NCBI RefSeq assembly: GCF_947331445.1
Contig: NZ_CAMZOG010000001.1
Span: 1 to 64,000, forward strand
Reading direction: 5' to 3'
Source: Parendozoicomonas sp. Alg238-R29
GTDB lineage: Bacteria; Pseudomonadota; Gammaproteobacteria; Pseudomonadales; Endozoicomonadaceae
Length of the DNA stretch: 64,000 nucleotides
The notes under the pieces were generated by a model. That model was not told where the DNA came from. It did not search any database and saw nothing but the letters and a program-made list of their open reading frames with translations. Shown piece by piece: positions 18,665-26,939 of this stretch. The translations under genes were made by a program, and so were the position numbers. Numbering within the stretch: the stretch's first letter is position 1; each line of letters opens with the position of its first letter.

Positions 18665-18995
18665 TCAGCAAACTCCGTGTGCCCCAGATGATTGTGTGTG
18701 AGTTAAGCCGCTTTGTTTTTCACAGGATTTCATCGCTCTTTGGAAATCCCGTAACAGCTTCTCCGCAAGATCTCTGTTGAAGTTTTCTTTAATGACCATA
18801 CGCAAAACATGGGTTTCCTGAGCGGCTGGTGGCAGAGAGTAGGCAGGTACAATCCATCCATTAAAAAGACTGGCCTGCATTTTTATCAGACGGTTTTCGA
18901 TAATCTTGAGTTGGGGTATTCATCCTCATCCACAAGGTTTCGGCTGCAGCCTGCCAGCATCAGCTTATCGGCATGGGGATGGTTGGTTCTGAATG
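18665..18995 (-). pseudogene. Remnant of a second glutamate decarboxylase gene
   Basis: The minus strand encodes parts of a glutamate decarboxylase-like protein. An N-terminal piece (HADKLMLAGCSRNLVDEDEY, about 18918-18980) is followed, after a probable 1-base deletion in a C run near 18919, by LKIIENRLIKMQASLF. This joins directly at about 18861 to a C-terminal piece with GWIVPAYSLPP and HVLRMVI. Roughly 300 codons, including the PLP lysine, are deleted. The pieces resemble, but are not identical to, the intact neighbour, so they come from a diverged tandem paralogue rather than a recent copy. Confidence 0.85.
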
Positions 18996-19315
18996 TGTGG
19001 TGGCTGTGAACAGCAGCAAAATATCTGTGAAACCCAGTGTCAGGTTACCAATGTTGGTGATGAAAAAGGGCTATGAAGTATACACCCCCGCTCTGAGGCA
19101 TCATCAGCCAGACAATCAAGATATGCAGGCTTTAGGTACCGCCAGTATCCGTGATGATGTCGATGACCTGACTGCTTTGCCATAGCATGGTTCGAGTTAG
19201 ACCAAAGTAGGAGCCAAGCCCACTTAACATTCTGGGGGATACTATCGTCGTATAGATGGATTGGGGAGACCAAACTAGCTTTAGGGAGCACTCTAAAAAA
19301 GCAAGGAGAATAGTC
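18996..19315. other. Stretch without a recognisable gene
   Basis: About 320 bases between the decarboxylase remnant and the next gene hold only short open frames that match nothing I recognise on either strand. The last 20 bases contain the ribosome site (AAGGAG) of the following gene. Further decayed sequence is possible but not shown. Confidence 0.5.
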
Positions 19316-19939
19316 ATGGAAGCCTATCCGCTATCACCTACCAGCCCTACATTTAACCAGCCAATGACATTATCAGCAGAGTCTGGCGGTACTAAGAACA
19401 CCTTGAACCGTAGTGTTTCAGTTGCTGATTCATCGTCAGTAATAACCACAATTAAAAATGCGTTTATACGATTGACTCACCCACCACGAAAGTTTTTAGC
19501 AGATATGGTTGTATGCGCCCTGGATGTCGCCGGTAGATGCACCACCGCAGGTAGCATGTTAGGTTACGGCTTAACTGCCGAAGTCTGTAACTTGGCTCAT
19601 GTGAAGCATGATAGTATTCCCACTGTTGTTGCCAAAACCTTAGGGAGCTTTATTGTGGGTGGAGCTGCCGGGCTAGGAGGTTCAGTTATTGCACTGCCTG
19701 CGGGTGTTGTGATGGCGACTAAAAATCTCTTATCTGGACAGACAATCAAAACAGCAGCAAAAGGTTCTGTGGAAGACGCCCGACATGTTGGCTGGATGCG
19801 CATCATTGACAACGTGGACAGGGATCAGGATAGATATAATGATTTCACGAAATTCGTGGATACACAGATGGAAATGCGTGCCCAGAGTGCTTTTAACAGC
19901 CACATTGGAGCGCCTCAGGAAGAAGCAACTTATTTTTAA
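19316..19939 (+). CDS. Unknown protein with Ser/Thr-rich N-terminus and glycine-rich membrane segment (effector-like)
   Basis: I do not recognise the family. The 207-residue protein is read from the ATG at 19316, which has AAGGAG seven bases before it; the frame is open further upstream to 19256 without such a site. Residues 1-50 are polar, rich in Ser, Thr and Pro, and probably disordered. A central glycine/alanine-rich hydrophobic hairpin (about 105-140, with GGAAGLGG and LPAGVVMA) could insert in or cross a membrane. The last third is charged and ends in EEATYF. This layout, an unstructured N-terminus plus a glycine-zipper segment, is common among secreted effectors of host-associated bacteria, but no secretion signal can be proven. 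It stands alone, directly upstream of a 5'-truncated hydrolase. Confidence 0.6.
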   Translation: MEAYPLSPTSPTFNQPMTLSAESGGTKNTLNRSVSVADSSSVITTIKNAFIRLTHPPRKFLADMVVCALDVAGRCTTAGSMLGYGLTAEVCNLAHVKHDSIPTVVAKTLGSFIVGGAAGLGGSVIALPAGVVMATKNLLSGQTIKTAAKGSVEDARHVGWMRIIDNVDRDQDRYNDFTKFVDTQMEMRAQSAFNSHIGAPQEEATYF

Positions 19940-19972
19940 CCTCGCTGAACTGTATCAGTAGTGCCTGACAGT

Positions 19973-20580
19973 GAGAGAATAAGTACTTATATAAAAAACT
20001 TCCCCAAAAACCAGTTCTGGTAGGCCATTCTATGAGTGGCCTTTTTGCCTTGCTTCTGGCAAGTAAAGGACTAGCGCAAGGCGCGGTTTTGCTGACCCCG
20101 GCAGCTCCAGCAGGCATACTTGCCCTGCGATACAGTGTGGTTAAAATTTTTTCCGGTATCTTGAGCTGGTGGGGATTCTGGCGCAAACCAATGAAACTTT
20201 CTCCCAGTGCAGCGAATCTTGGGCTTTTTCATAAACAGCCAGATGAGGTTCGTGCCGCTCATTATCAGGGGATGGTGTTTGAATCAAGCAGAGCCGCAGC
20301 AGAAATAGCCTTCTGGTTTTTGGATGTTCACAAAAGCACAAAGGTTGAAAGTCAGCCTGATAGCCCGATAATGATCCTGGTTGGACAGGATAATCGTATA
20401 ACTCCCGCTGATATCTGCCATAAGATTGCCTGCCGGTTTAACGCGAACTTTCAATTGTTGACCAGTCACGCCCATGAACTTCACTCGGAGCCAGATTGGG
20501 AGAAAATAGCCGAGCAGGCTGATATCTGGATAAACCTTGAAGTATGTAGAAACTCTTCGTCATCTGAACAAAATGAATAG
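19973..20580 (+). pseudogene. 5'-truncated alpha/beta hydrolase
   Basis: The open frame after the TGA at 19972 reads KPVLVGHSMSGLFAL, the nucleophile elbow (GHSMSG) of an alpha/beta hydrolase. It continues with the later catalytic Asp (VGQDNRITP) and His (SHAHEL) of a lysophospholipase-like fold. The first 80-100 residues, which carry the oxyanion strand and first beta strands, are absent. The only ATG (20032) lies inside the elbow and lacks a proper ribosome site. All three catalytic residues remain, but the fold would be incomplete. The break point coincides with the end of the effector-like gene, which suggests that a rearrangement removed the front of the gene. Confidence 0.75.
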
Positions 20581-20662
20581 CTATTCTATTGTTTATGAAT
20601 CCTGAGCGCGTGATTGGTCGTATCTTTTCGTGAAGCTTAGAGAACACTAACGGAGATTCAGT

Positions 20663-21115
20663 ATGCTAAAGCGTTTTTTGACACCATTTCTGCTTTTCAC
20701 CAGTTTGTTTATGGCTCAACAGGCTATGAGTGCAGATAAAATTTATACAAGTTTTTTCAGCAACAAAGCTGTTGGTGGATACGATACAGTTGCTTACTTT
20801 GAAAAAGGCAGACCTGTAGAGGGTAAAAGCAGGTTCTCTTATGAGTGGAACGGTGCAAAATGGCTCTTTTCTTCCAAAGAAAACCTGGAGACCTTTAAAA
20901 AGGCACCGGAAGTTTACGCTCCTCAATATGGTGGTCATTGCGCCTGGGCTGTTGCAGCAAAAAAAGATTTGGTAAAAGGAGACCCTAAGTACTGGCGTAT
21001 TGTTGATGGTCGGCTCTATTTGAATTACGACCAATCAGTTCAGCAACAATGGGAAAAAGATATTCCTGGCTTTATTGAGAAGGGAAATAAGAATTGGGTA
21101 AAACTGAATAAGTGA
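20663..21115 (+). CDS. Periplasmic YHS-domain protein
   Basis: A 150-residue protein with a signal peptide (cleavage near QQAMSA, residue 23) and a YHS domain: VGGYDTVAYF, YEWNGAKWLFSS, then YGGHCAWAVA and DPKYWRIVDGRLYLNY. YHS domains are thought to bind metals, and exported members of this group are common in marine proteobacteria with no firm role. CGGAG precedes the ATG. A strong terminator follows 27 bases after the stop codon, so it is a single-gene unit. Confidence 0.85.
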   Translation: MLKRFLTPFLLFTSLFMAQQAMSADKIYTSFFSNKAVGGYDTVAYFEKGRPVEGKSRFSYEWNGAKWLFSSKENLETFKKAPEVYAPQYGGHCAWAVAAKKDLVKGDPKYWRIVDGRLYLNYDQSVQQQWEKDIPGFIEKGNKNWVKLNK

Positions 21116-21142
21116 TTTATTAAAAGTTAATCAGGTAGAATC

Positions 21143-21171
21143 AAACGGCAACCGGGATGGTTGCCGTTTTT
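21143..21171 (+). terminator. Rho-independent terminator after the YHS gene
   Basis: An 11-bp perfect stem (AAACGGCAACC with its complement) around a GGGAT loop ends in five T on the plus strand. Confidence 0.9.
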
Positions 21172-21207
21172 GTATAAAGAAGTAATCCAATAAAAAAGGA
21201 TGTCTTT

Positions 21208-21642
21208 ATGTCTGCCAGATATCTGTTTCTGATTCCTTTTCTGCTAGCTGCATCATCCTATGCACAGGTGTACCGCTGGGTCGATGCTGAGGGAAATGTT
21301 CACTTTTCCGATCGTCAACCTGGGCAGAAAGTGCAAACTCAGTCTGTGAGGGTTGATGTTCAGAATAGTTACAACGGTGCAGATATTTATCAGGAGCAGA
21401 AGAAGCTATTCAAAATTTATGATGGTGACCGGGCAGCACAAAAAGCAGCTGCTGAAAAGGCTCGTAAGGAGGAACAAAGTCTAGCGAAACAGTGTGAAAT
21501 TGCCCGATATCGGCTGGTTCGATCCAGGAATGCGGGATCTGTTTTTTCCGTGAATAATGATGGTGAGAGAGTTTATTACAACAATGATCAGCGCAAGCTC
21601 TATACAAAACGCTGGCAGGATTTTGTTGATAAAAAGTGCTGA
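21208..21642 (+). CDS. DUF4124-domain exported protein
   Basis: A 144-residue protein with a signal peptide (ASSYA, about residue 19) followed at once by the DUF4124 signature VYRWVDAEGNVHFSDRQP. The middle is a charged helix rich in Lys, Glu and Ala; the C-terminus has two cysteines (KQCEIA and the final KKC) that could pair. DUF4124 proteins are frequent in gammaproteobacteria, and their function is unknown. It converges with pfp. Confidence 0.85.
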   Translation: MSARYLFLIPFLLAASSYAQVYRWVDAEGNVHFSDRQPGQKVQTQSVRVDVQNSYNGADIYQEQKKLFKIYDGDRAAQKAAAEKARKEEQSLAKQCEIARYRLVRSRNAGSVFSVNNDGERVYYNNDQRKLYTKRWQDFVDKKC

Positions 21643-21663
21643 ATATTCATGCCCATTAATAAC

Positions 21664-21720
21664 TCAGACTCGCATTTGCGAGCCTGGTTCATTGATCTGT
21701 TGAGTCTGATAAATCAGATA
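21664..21720. terminator. Possible bidirectional terminator between the DUF4124 gene and pfp
   Basis: Overlapping inverted repeats lie between two convergent genes: CTCGCA/TGCGAG (21669-21682), TCAGACTC paired with GAGTCTGA (21664-21671 and 21702-21709) and TCTGAT/ATCAGA next to the pfp stop codon. There is no clear T run, so this is weak. Confidence 0.3.
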
Positions 21721-22979
21721 TCAAACTTTTCCAGCTTTGTTTCCACAAACTCTTTTTTCAGTTTGACGAAAACAGGAACGCCATTTTTGAAGGGAGGGAA
21801 ATCTTCGCCCTGAATAAGAGGCTTAAGATATTCGCGGCATTCTTCGGTGATGTGTAAGCCATCTGCGGCGATAAAATGATCAGGGATCTTCATTTCAACG
21901 TTGGCGACCATTTCCAGAGGCGCCTCACCAATGCTCCAGACGTAGGTGTCGTCGTTAGACTCTTCTCTCACGATGGTGGCCATCACGCCATTCTTGCCTT
22001 CAAGTGCAAACTCAACGGCAGCACGACCAACAGCGTAAGCCTGTTCAACATCAACAGCGGAAGCCAGGTGACGAGCAGCTCGCTGCAAGTAATCAACAAC
22101 GGCCCAGTGATACTTGTAACCGAGAGAGTCTTTCACCATACGCGCCAAAATGGGGGCGGTACCGCCCAGCTGCACGTGACCGAAAGCGTCGGTTGTGCGA
22201 GATGCAGAGAGGAAAGTCCCGTCTGCGTAATGAGTGCCTTCAGAGGCAACAATTACGCAGTAACCATGCTTTTCAACAATACGCTCAACTTTGGCCAGGA
22301 AGGTTTCACGGCAAAAATCGACTTCCGGGAACAGCAACATGTGAGGTGGGTCGCTCTCTTCTTCCATTGCCAAGGCTGCCGCTGCGGTAATCCAGCCTGC
22401 GTGACGCCCCATCACTTCCATAATGAAAACCTTGGTGGAGGTTTCGTGCATGGATTCGATATCTTTGGAAGCTTCCTTAACAGAAGTGGCAACATATTTG
22501 GCTACAGAACCAAAGCCTGGGCAGGTATCGGTGGCAGGCAGGTCATTATCAACTGTTTTAGGAACACCAATACAGGTAATGGGATAACCCATTTGTTTAC
22601 TGTAAAGGGAAACCTTATGGGCGGTGTCCATAGAGTCACCCCCACCGTTATAGAAGAAGTAGCCAATGTTATGGGCTTTAAATACTTCAATTAGGCGGCG
22701 ATACTGGACTTCATTCGCCTCGATGCTGGACATTTTGAAACGACATGAACCAAAGGCACCACCGGGGGTATGACGCAGGGCGGCAATGGTCTCACCAGAT
22801 TCCTTGCTGGTATCAATCAGTTCTTCACGCAATGCACCAAGAATACCGTTATGGCCGGCATAAACTTTGCCGATTTTGTCCGGGTGGCGACGGGCGGTTT
22901 CAAGAACACCGCAAGCAGAGGCATTAATAACGGCTGTTACACCACCAGACTGGGCGTAAAAAGCGTTTTTGACGGTCAT
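21714..22979 (-). CDS. pfp: Pyrophosphate-type 6-phosphofructokinase
   Basis: A 421-residue phosphofructokinase. It phosphorylates fructose 6-phosphate; members of this subgroup use pyrophosphate and are reversible. Family motifs are AQSGGVTAVIN, YNGGGDSMDTA (an Asp where ATP enzymes have Gly in GGDGS), VPKTVDND with the catalytic Asp, and MGRHAGWI. The ATG at 22979 is chosen because AGGAG lies ten bases before it; the frame also opens at a TTG (22988) that lacks spacing for a ribosome site. A PPi enzyme implies a glycolysis that can also run toward glucose, which fits many marine gammaproteobacteria. The gene stands alone. Confidence 0.9.
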   Translation of the reverse strand: MTVKNAFYAQSGGVTAVINASACGVLETARRHPDKIGKVYAGHNGILGALREELIDTSKESGETIAALRHTPGGAFGSCRFKMSSIEANEVQYRRLIEVFKAHNIGYFFYNGGGDSMDTAHKVSLYSKQMGYPITCIGVPKTVDNDLPATDTCPGFGSVAKYVATSVKEASKDIESMHETSTKVFIMEVMGRHAGWITAAAALAMEEESDPPHMLLFPEVDFCRETFLAKVERIVEKHGYCVIVASEGTHYADGTFLSASRTTDAFGHVQLGGTAPILARMVKDSLGYKYHWAVVDYLQRAARHLASAVDVEQAYAVGRAAVEFALEGKNGVMATIVREESNDDTYVWSIGEAPLEMVANVEMKIPDHFIAADGLHITEECREYLKPLIQGEDFPPFKNGVPVFVKLKKEFVETKLEKFDI

Positions 22980-23131
22980 CCCGAGCAAACTCCTGAAGAT
23001 TTAGCTATTGCCGACGTAAAAAATTCCTGTAGTTATCATTCCAAACTTTGTTATTAACAGGCCGCCGGGTGGCGCCATCATACGTGAAATAGAGGGAATT
23101 GGCATGCTTGATACGGGAAGATTACAGAAAA

Positions 23132-23161
23132 CATAAACCCGGCAATGTGGCCGGGTTTATG
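23132..23161 (-). terminator. Terminator of the dps remnant
   Basis: A 12-bp perfect stem (CATAAACCCGGC with its complement) around a 6-base loop is followed on the minus strand by GTTTTCTG. It lies 20 bases after the dps stop codon. Confidence 0.8.
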
Positions 23162-23181
23162 AGTAGTGCAGGCTCTCTGGT

Positions 23182-23567
23182 TTACAACATACTGCGCAGC
23201 ATCCAGGCTGTCTTCTCGTGAATAACCATTCGATCAGAGATCAGCGACGCGCTGGATTCATCATCAGCATTCTGAGCTGTTTTCAATACTTCCCGGCAGG
23301 TGGTAACCACTCGCTCATGAGATTTGGTTAATATCTCCACCATACTTCTGGCTTCGGGAATATCTTCTACTTCTTCAATGGAGCTGAGTTTGGCAAAGGC
23401 TTTGTACGTTCCCGGGGCTGTGAATCCCAAGGTTCGAATACGTTCTGCTATTTCATCAACCGCTGTTGCCAGCTCTGTGTAATGTTCTTCAAACATCAGG
23501 TGCAATTCACGGAATTGTGGGCCGGTAACATTCCAGTGAAAGTTGTGGGTTTGCAGGTAGAGCGTGT
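23182..23567 (-). pseudogene. dps: 5'-truncated Dps (DNA-binding ferritin-like) gene
   Basis: The minus-strand frame reads [16 protein letters not shown], a hallmark of Dps, then [23 protein letters not shown] and on to a normal C-terminus. Ferroxidase-type residues are present: His in FHW, His in LHLMF, Asp and Glu in AVDEIAER. However, a TGA precedes the segment, and the usual 20-30 N-terminal residues and any start codon are missing. A nearby ATG (about 23576) is in another frame and stops after about 22 codons. The only in-frame start (TTG at 23505) lacks a ribosome site and would lose one metal ligand. Dps protects DNA and stores iron during oxidative stress; this copy is probably inactive. 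Confidence 0.75.
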
Positions 23568-23688
23568 AGCTTGCTCATAATATTCCCTCAACTGGCTGTT
23601 TGGTGGGGCTGATGTTGGCCCGATGAGAGAAGTATATGGGTGTGATTGTTTTAGGTTAAATGACTTAAATGTTTGAGGCTGATAGGTT

Positions 23689-23736
23689 TTGGCTATTGGT
23701 TGGTTTGGCTATTGGTTGGTTTGGCTATTGATTGGT
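23689..23736. repeat. Three tandem copies of a 16-bp unit
   Basis: The unit TTGGCTATTGGTTGGT is repeated three times without gaps (23689, 23705, 23721); the third copy has one G-to-A change. It lies between the dps remnant and mpl, before the mpl promoter region. Confidence 0.9.
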
Positions 23737-23823
23737 TGTCTGCAGTTCTCAATCTCCCCTGCAAATGGCACTATGATGGAATTTTCAAAGCTTTGGTAAC
23801 CAGGGCGGCTTAACGGGATCAGG

Positions 23824-25209
23824 GTGAAAGGTATCAGCAAGCATATTCATATTTTAGGAATCTGTGGCACGTTTATGGGCAGCCTGGCCTTGCTGGCCCG
23901 TGAGGCTGGCTACACCGTGACAGGTTCTGATCAAAATGTTTATCCACCCATGAGCACCCAGTTGGAAGAGCAGGGTATTAAGCTGCATGTGGGTTATGAT
24001 CCTGAGCAGCTTGACCCGGCTCCGGATCTTGTGGTGGTTGGTAATGCCATGAGTCGCGGAAACCCTGCAGTGGAGTATTTGCTGGATAAAGGGCTTCCTT
24101 ATACATCAGGCCCTCAGTTTTTATCAGATCATATTTTGCCTGAACGTTGGGTTCTGGCTGCTGCTGGAACGCACGGTAAAACTACAACATCCAGCATGCT
24201 GGCCTGGATTCTTGAATATGCCGGAATGGCTCCGGGATTCTTGATTGGCGGGATTCCTGGTAACTTCGGCATTTCTGCCCGTTTGGGTGATACCCCTTTC
24301 TTTGTGATCGAAGCGGATGAATACGACACAGCATTCTTCGATAAGCGTTCCAAGTTTGTTCACTACCACCCGCGTACAGCCATTCTGAACAATCTTGAGT
24401 TTGATCATGCTGATATCTTTGGCTCGCTGGCTGATATCCAGAAACAGTTTCACTATATGGTGCGTATTATTCCACCTTCAGGGCAGGTTATTGCTCTGGC
24501 AAACGACCAGAATCTTGATGAGGTTCTGGAGATGGGTTGCTGGAGTGACATTTGTCGGTTTGGTGACTCAGAAGGTTTTCGTGCCGAAGCCATAAATAGG
24601 GATTACAGCTCTTTTCGAATTATCTCTGAGGAGAAAGAGACTGGAGTCGTGAACTGGAGCCTGACAGGCGAACATAATTGCAATAATGCTTTGGCAGCTG
24701 TGCTTGCAGCTCGGCATGTTGGCGTGACTCCACAAGTTGCTTGCGAAGCCCTTGGCCAGTTTCAGGGGGTGAAGCGGCGTATGGAGCTGTTAGCTGAGTT
24801 GGAGGATGGCGTACGGGTTTATGATGACTTTGCCCATCACCCAACGGCGATAGCGATGACTCTTGAAGGGCTTCGGGCTCAGGTGGGTGAGAGCGGTATT
24901 ATCAGGGCTGTGATTGAACCCCGTTCCAATACTATGAAAATGGGGATTCATAAAGGACAGCTGGCAGCGGCCACCGCCACCGCCACAGATGTTGTATGGT
25001 TTGAGTCACCAAATATGGGTTGGTCTCTGGATGAGGAGATTGCAACCAGTCCGGTTCCTGCTCAGTCTCAATCTGATATTGATGTGCTTGTTGCTCACCT
25101 TGTAGAAACTCGCAGGGCTAATGAGCATATTGTGATTATGAGTAATGGTGGTTTTGGCGGCATCCATAAGAAATTGATTGCTGCCTTGAAGGATCAAAAT
25201 GAAAGCTGA
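23824..25209 (+). CDS. mpl: UDP-N-acetylmuramate:L-alanyl-gamma-D-glutamyl-meso-diaminopimelate ligase
   Basis: A 461-residue Mur-family ligase that joins recycled tripeptide (L-Ala-gamma-D-Glu-mDAP) to UDP-MurNAc, using ATP, in peptidoglycan recycling. The N-terminal [13 protein letters not shown] and [15 protein letters not shown] and the ATP loop [11 protein letters not shown] identify Mpl rather than MurC. Later motifs [13 protein letters not shown]-like and [11 protein letters not shown] also fit. Start is the GTG at 23824. It overlaps ubiX by 11 bases, an arrangement common in Pseudomonas-like genomes. Confidence 0.95.
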   Translation: MKGISKHIHILGICGTFMGSLALLAREAGYTVTGSDQNVYPPMSTQLEEQGIKLHVGYDPEQLDPAPDLVVVGNAMSRGNPAVEYLLDKGLPYTSGPQFLSDHILPERWVLAAAGTHGKTTTSSMLAWILEYAGMAPGFLIGGIPGNFGISARLGDTPFFVIEADEYDTAFFDKRSKFVHYHPRTAILNNLEFDHADIFGSLADIQKQFHYMVRIIPPSGQVIALANDQNLDEVLEMGCWSDICRFGDSEGFRAEAINRDYSSFRIISEEKETGVVNWSLTGEHNCNNALAAVLAARHVGVTPQVACEALGQFQGVKRRMELLAELEDGVRVYDDFAHHPTAIAMTLEGLRAQVGESGIIRAVIEPRSNTMKMGIHKGQLAAATATATDVVWFESPNMGWSLDEEIATSPVPAQSQSDIDVLVAHLVETRRANEHIVIMSNGGFGGIHKKLIAALKDQNES

Positions 25210-25813
25210 GAACAATGAAACAATAACACTTGCCGTGACTGGGGCTTCTGGCGCTCAGTATGCCTGGAGGTTGCTGGAATGCTTGATTGCTGCTGATCGG
25301 AATGTGTTCTTTATGATCAGCAAGGCTGCTCAGTTGGTTTCTGCAACGGAAACCGATGTTTCCCTGCCTTCTCGCCCTCAATTGATGGAAAGCTGTCTGA
25401 TCGATCGCTATCGGGCACAGGACGGTCAGATACGGGTTTTTGGTCCTGAGCAGTGGATGTCTCCTGTTGCCTCAGGCAGTGGCGCACCCAGTCGAATGGT
25501 GATCTGTCCGGCGAGTATGGGAGTTGTTTCTGCTATTGCCACGGGAGCCAGTAATAATCTCATTGAGCGTGCTGCCGATGTAGCTTTAAAGGAGCGGCGA
25601 CAGTTGATACTGGTTCCCAGAGAGTCGCCATTCTCAGAAATACATCTGGAAAATATGCTCAAGCTGACTCGCATGGGAGCCGTTATCCTGCCAGCCAGCC
25701 CCGGCTTCTACCAGCAGCCGGAAAGCGTCAGCGATATGGTGGACTTTGTTGTTGCCCGAATCCTGAACCAGTTGGGCATAGAACAAGCGCTTATGCCGCG
25801 TTGGGGGGAGTAA
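25199..25813 (+). CDS. ubiX: Flavin prenyltransferase UbiX
   Basis: A 204-residue flavoprotein that makes prenylated FMN, the cofactor of the decarboxylase UbiD, in ubiquinone synthesis. It shows the N-terminal [15 protein letters not shown] nucleotide-binding loop, [33 protein letters not shown] and the C-terminal [18 protein letters not shown], all family hallmarks. It overlaps mpl by 11 bases and is probably translated by coupling. Confidence 0.95.
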   Translation: MKAENNETITLAVTGASGAQYAWRLLECLIAADRNVFFMISKAAQLVSATETDVSLPSRPQLMESCLIDRYRAQDGQIRVFGPEQWMSPVASGSGAPSRMVICPASMGVVSAIATGASNNLIERAADVALKERRQLILVPRESPFSEIHLENMLKLTRMGAVILPASPGFYQQPESVSDMVDFVVARILNQLGIEQALMPRWGE

Positions 25814-25851
25814 CTTTACCTGGAGCGGCACCTGCGTGAGGAACGTTTCCT

Positions 25852-26127
25852 ATGGCCGGTAAGAAAAAGGATCAAGCCCGCAAAGCCAAACACGGCATTC
25901 TTGTTTCTCTGGAAGAGCGCCCCGGAGGAATGCTGGGAATGGTTATGGACACTGTTGAGAAGCGTGAAGGCAGTGATCCTGGCGAATGGGTTTTTCAGAA
26001 GCATTTTGTCAGCCTTGATCATCCTGCGGAATTAATGGAAAACCTGCAGTTAACGCGCAAGGAACTGGCGGATATTGGCGAGACGATGGTGATCTGGCTG
26101 TTATCTAAAGAAGGGAAGTTGAACTAG
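25852..26127 (+). CDS. Small unknown protein downstream of ubiX
   Basis: A 91-residue soluble protein that I do not assign to a family. The first 13 residues are strongly basic (MAGKKKDQARKAK), followed by a compact mixed region (HGILVSLEERPGG) and a helical C-terminus. It lies 38 bases after ubiX on the same strand and may share its transcript. A 9-bp hairpin follows the stop codon. The basic N-terminus could suggest nucleic-acid contact, but there is no direct evidence. Confidence 0.6.
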   Translation: MAGKKKDQARKAKHGILVSLEERPGGMLGMVMDTVEKREGSDPGEWVFQKHFVSLDHPAELMENLQLTRKELADIGETMVIWLLSKEGKLN

Positions 26128-26151
26128 CCGGACGACTTTAAACGTCCGGCT
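26126..26151 (+). terminator. Hairpin after the ubiX-linked small gene
   Basis: A perfect 9-bp stem (AGCCGGACG with CGTCCGGCT) around 8 bases overlaps the stop codon. No T run follows, so termination is plausible but unproven. Confidence 0.45.
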
Positions 26152-26175
26152 GGCTGCAGTGTTATCGTTATGAAA

Positions 26176-26412
26176 TCAGGGATGAGTAAGCTGGTAATAA
26201 AGTTGATCTTTTAACTTCAGGCGATGCTTCTTCAGGTTTTCCAGATGCTCATCCGAGCAGCCAGCTTCTGTTTCGTAATGGATGATTTCCTGATCTATAG
26301 CTTCGTAGCGGTTGTAGGCGGAGTGAAATTCAGGGCTGGTTTTATCGAGAGAATTCAGGCGGGCGCTAAGATCAGGGAACTCATCAGCGAGATCGTGCTT
26401 TTCTGGTATCAT
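26176..26412 (-). CDS. YdcH family (DUF465) small coiled-coil protein
   Basis: A 78-residue, highly charged helical protein with the DUF465 pattern: HDLADEFPDL near the start, a central YNRYEAIDQEI and a C-terminal LKKHRLKLKDQLY. YdcH-like proteins are widespread in proteobacteria and of unknown role. GGGGAGGGG lies just before the ATG. A perfect Anr/FNR-type box lies about 80 bases upstream of the start codon, which suggests induction under low oxygen. Confidence 0.88.
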   Translation of the reverse strand: MIPEKHDLADEFPDLSARLNSLDKTSPEFHSAYNRYEAIDQEIIHYETEAGCSDEHLENLKKHRLKLKDQLYYQLTHP

Positions 26413-26484
26413 TGTCTGCCCCTCCCCAGTGACAGTGTTTTACAAGAACCACCCTCAGATTGGCACACCTGGGCATCGTGAATC

Positions 26485-26498
26485 TTGATCTGGATCAA
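26485..26498 (-). promoter_or_regulatory. Perfect Anr/FNR box upstream of ydcH
   Basis: TTGATCTGGATCAA matches the FNR/Anr consensus TTGAT-N4-ATCAA at all ten defined bases. On the minus strand a CAATCT hexamer lies about 22 bases downstream of the box, a spacing that fits a class II FNR-activated promoter reading into ydcH. Confidence 0.65.
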
Positions 26499-26530
26499 TG
26501 ATGCGCAGAGAGGCGTTGTTCATGGGGCAA

Positions 26531-26881
26531 TCAGGTCAGAGGGATAATAGCAGTTCGCAGAGGCGCTCCCCCTGCCGCTCGAGTAATATGCCCAGACCCA
26601 CCCACATCTTCCGCAAGTAATACTTTCCCAGCCTCAAGGGTTGTTCTATTCCCACCATGGAGTTCTATCTCCATACACCCGGACAGAACTACAACCAGCT
26701 GTCTGCGGGGAGCATTGTGCCAGTCTTGGGTAAAGTCACTTTCTGTCTCGCAAAACACGACTTCAGTAGTGGGGAATATGGCAGCAAGATGTCCCTGTTC
26801 ATCTTCCGGGGCCATTGGTAGTGGCACGACGTCTAAAACAGAATCACCATCAGCATTTGTATGTAAGCGGGTTATTTCCAT
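26531..26881 (-). CDS. Cupin-domain protein
   Basis: A 116-residue single-domain cupin. The start is the ATG at 26881 (MEITRLH); the frame extends 146 codons upstream, but that part overlaps the next gene and looks non-coding. It has the pattern of a common small cupin family: DWHNAPRRQLVVVLSG, a Glu/Gly turn (LEAGKVLLAED) and GSGHITR, with His residues that may bind a metal. The function is not known. It is the last gene of a minus-strand group that also holds an exported unknown protein and a second cupin. Confidence 0.8.
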   Translation of the reverse strand: MEITRLHTNADGDSVLDVVPLPMAPEDEQGHLAAIFPTTEVVFCETESDFTQDWHNAPRRQLVVVLSGCMEIELHGGNRTTLEAGKVLLAEDVGGSGHITRAAGGAPLRTAIIPLT

Positions 26882-26939
26882 CGTTGGCTTCTGATCTGTG
26901 CATACGCACAAAAGTAGATGAGAGTTGGAAATATGGCTA

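Noticed and set aside
18973-19185. 70-codon plus-strand frame beside the decarboxylase remnant
   Set aside because: No ribosome site and no family; it partly overlaps the remnant in antisense.
21876-22694. 272-codon plus-strand frame
   Set aside because: It is the antisense shadow of pfp, whose motifs are complete.
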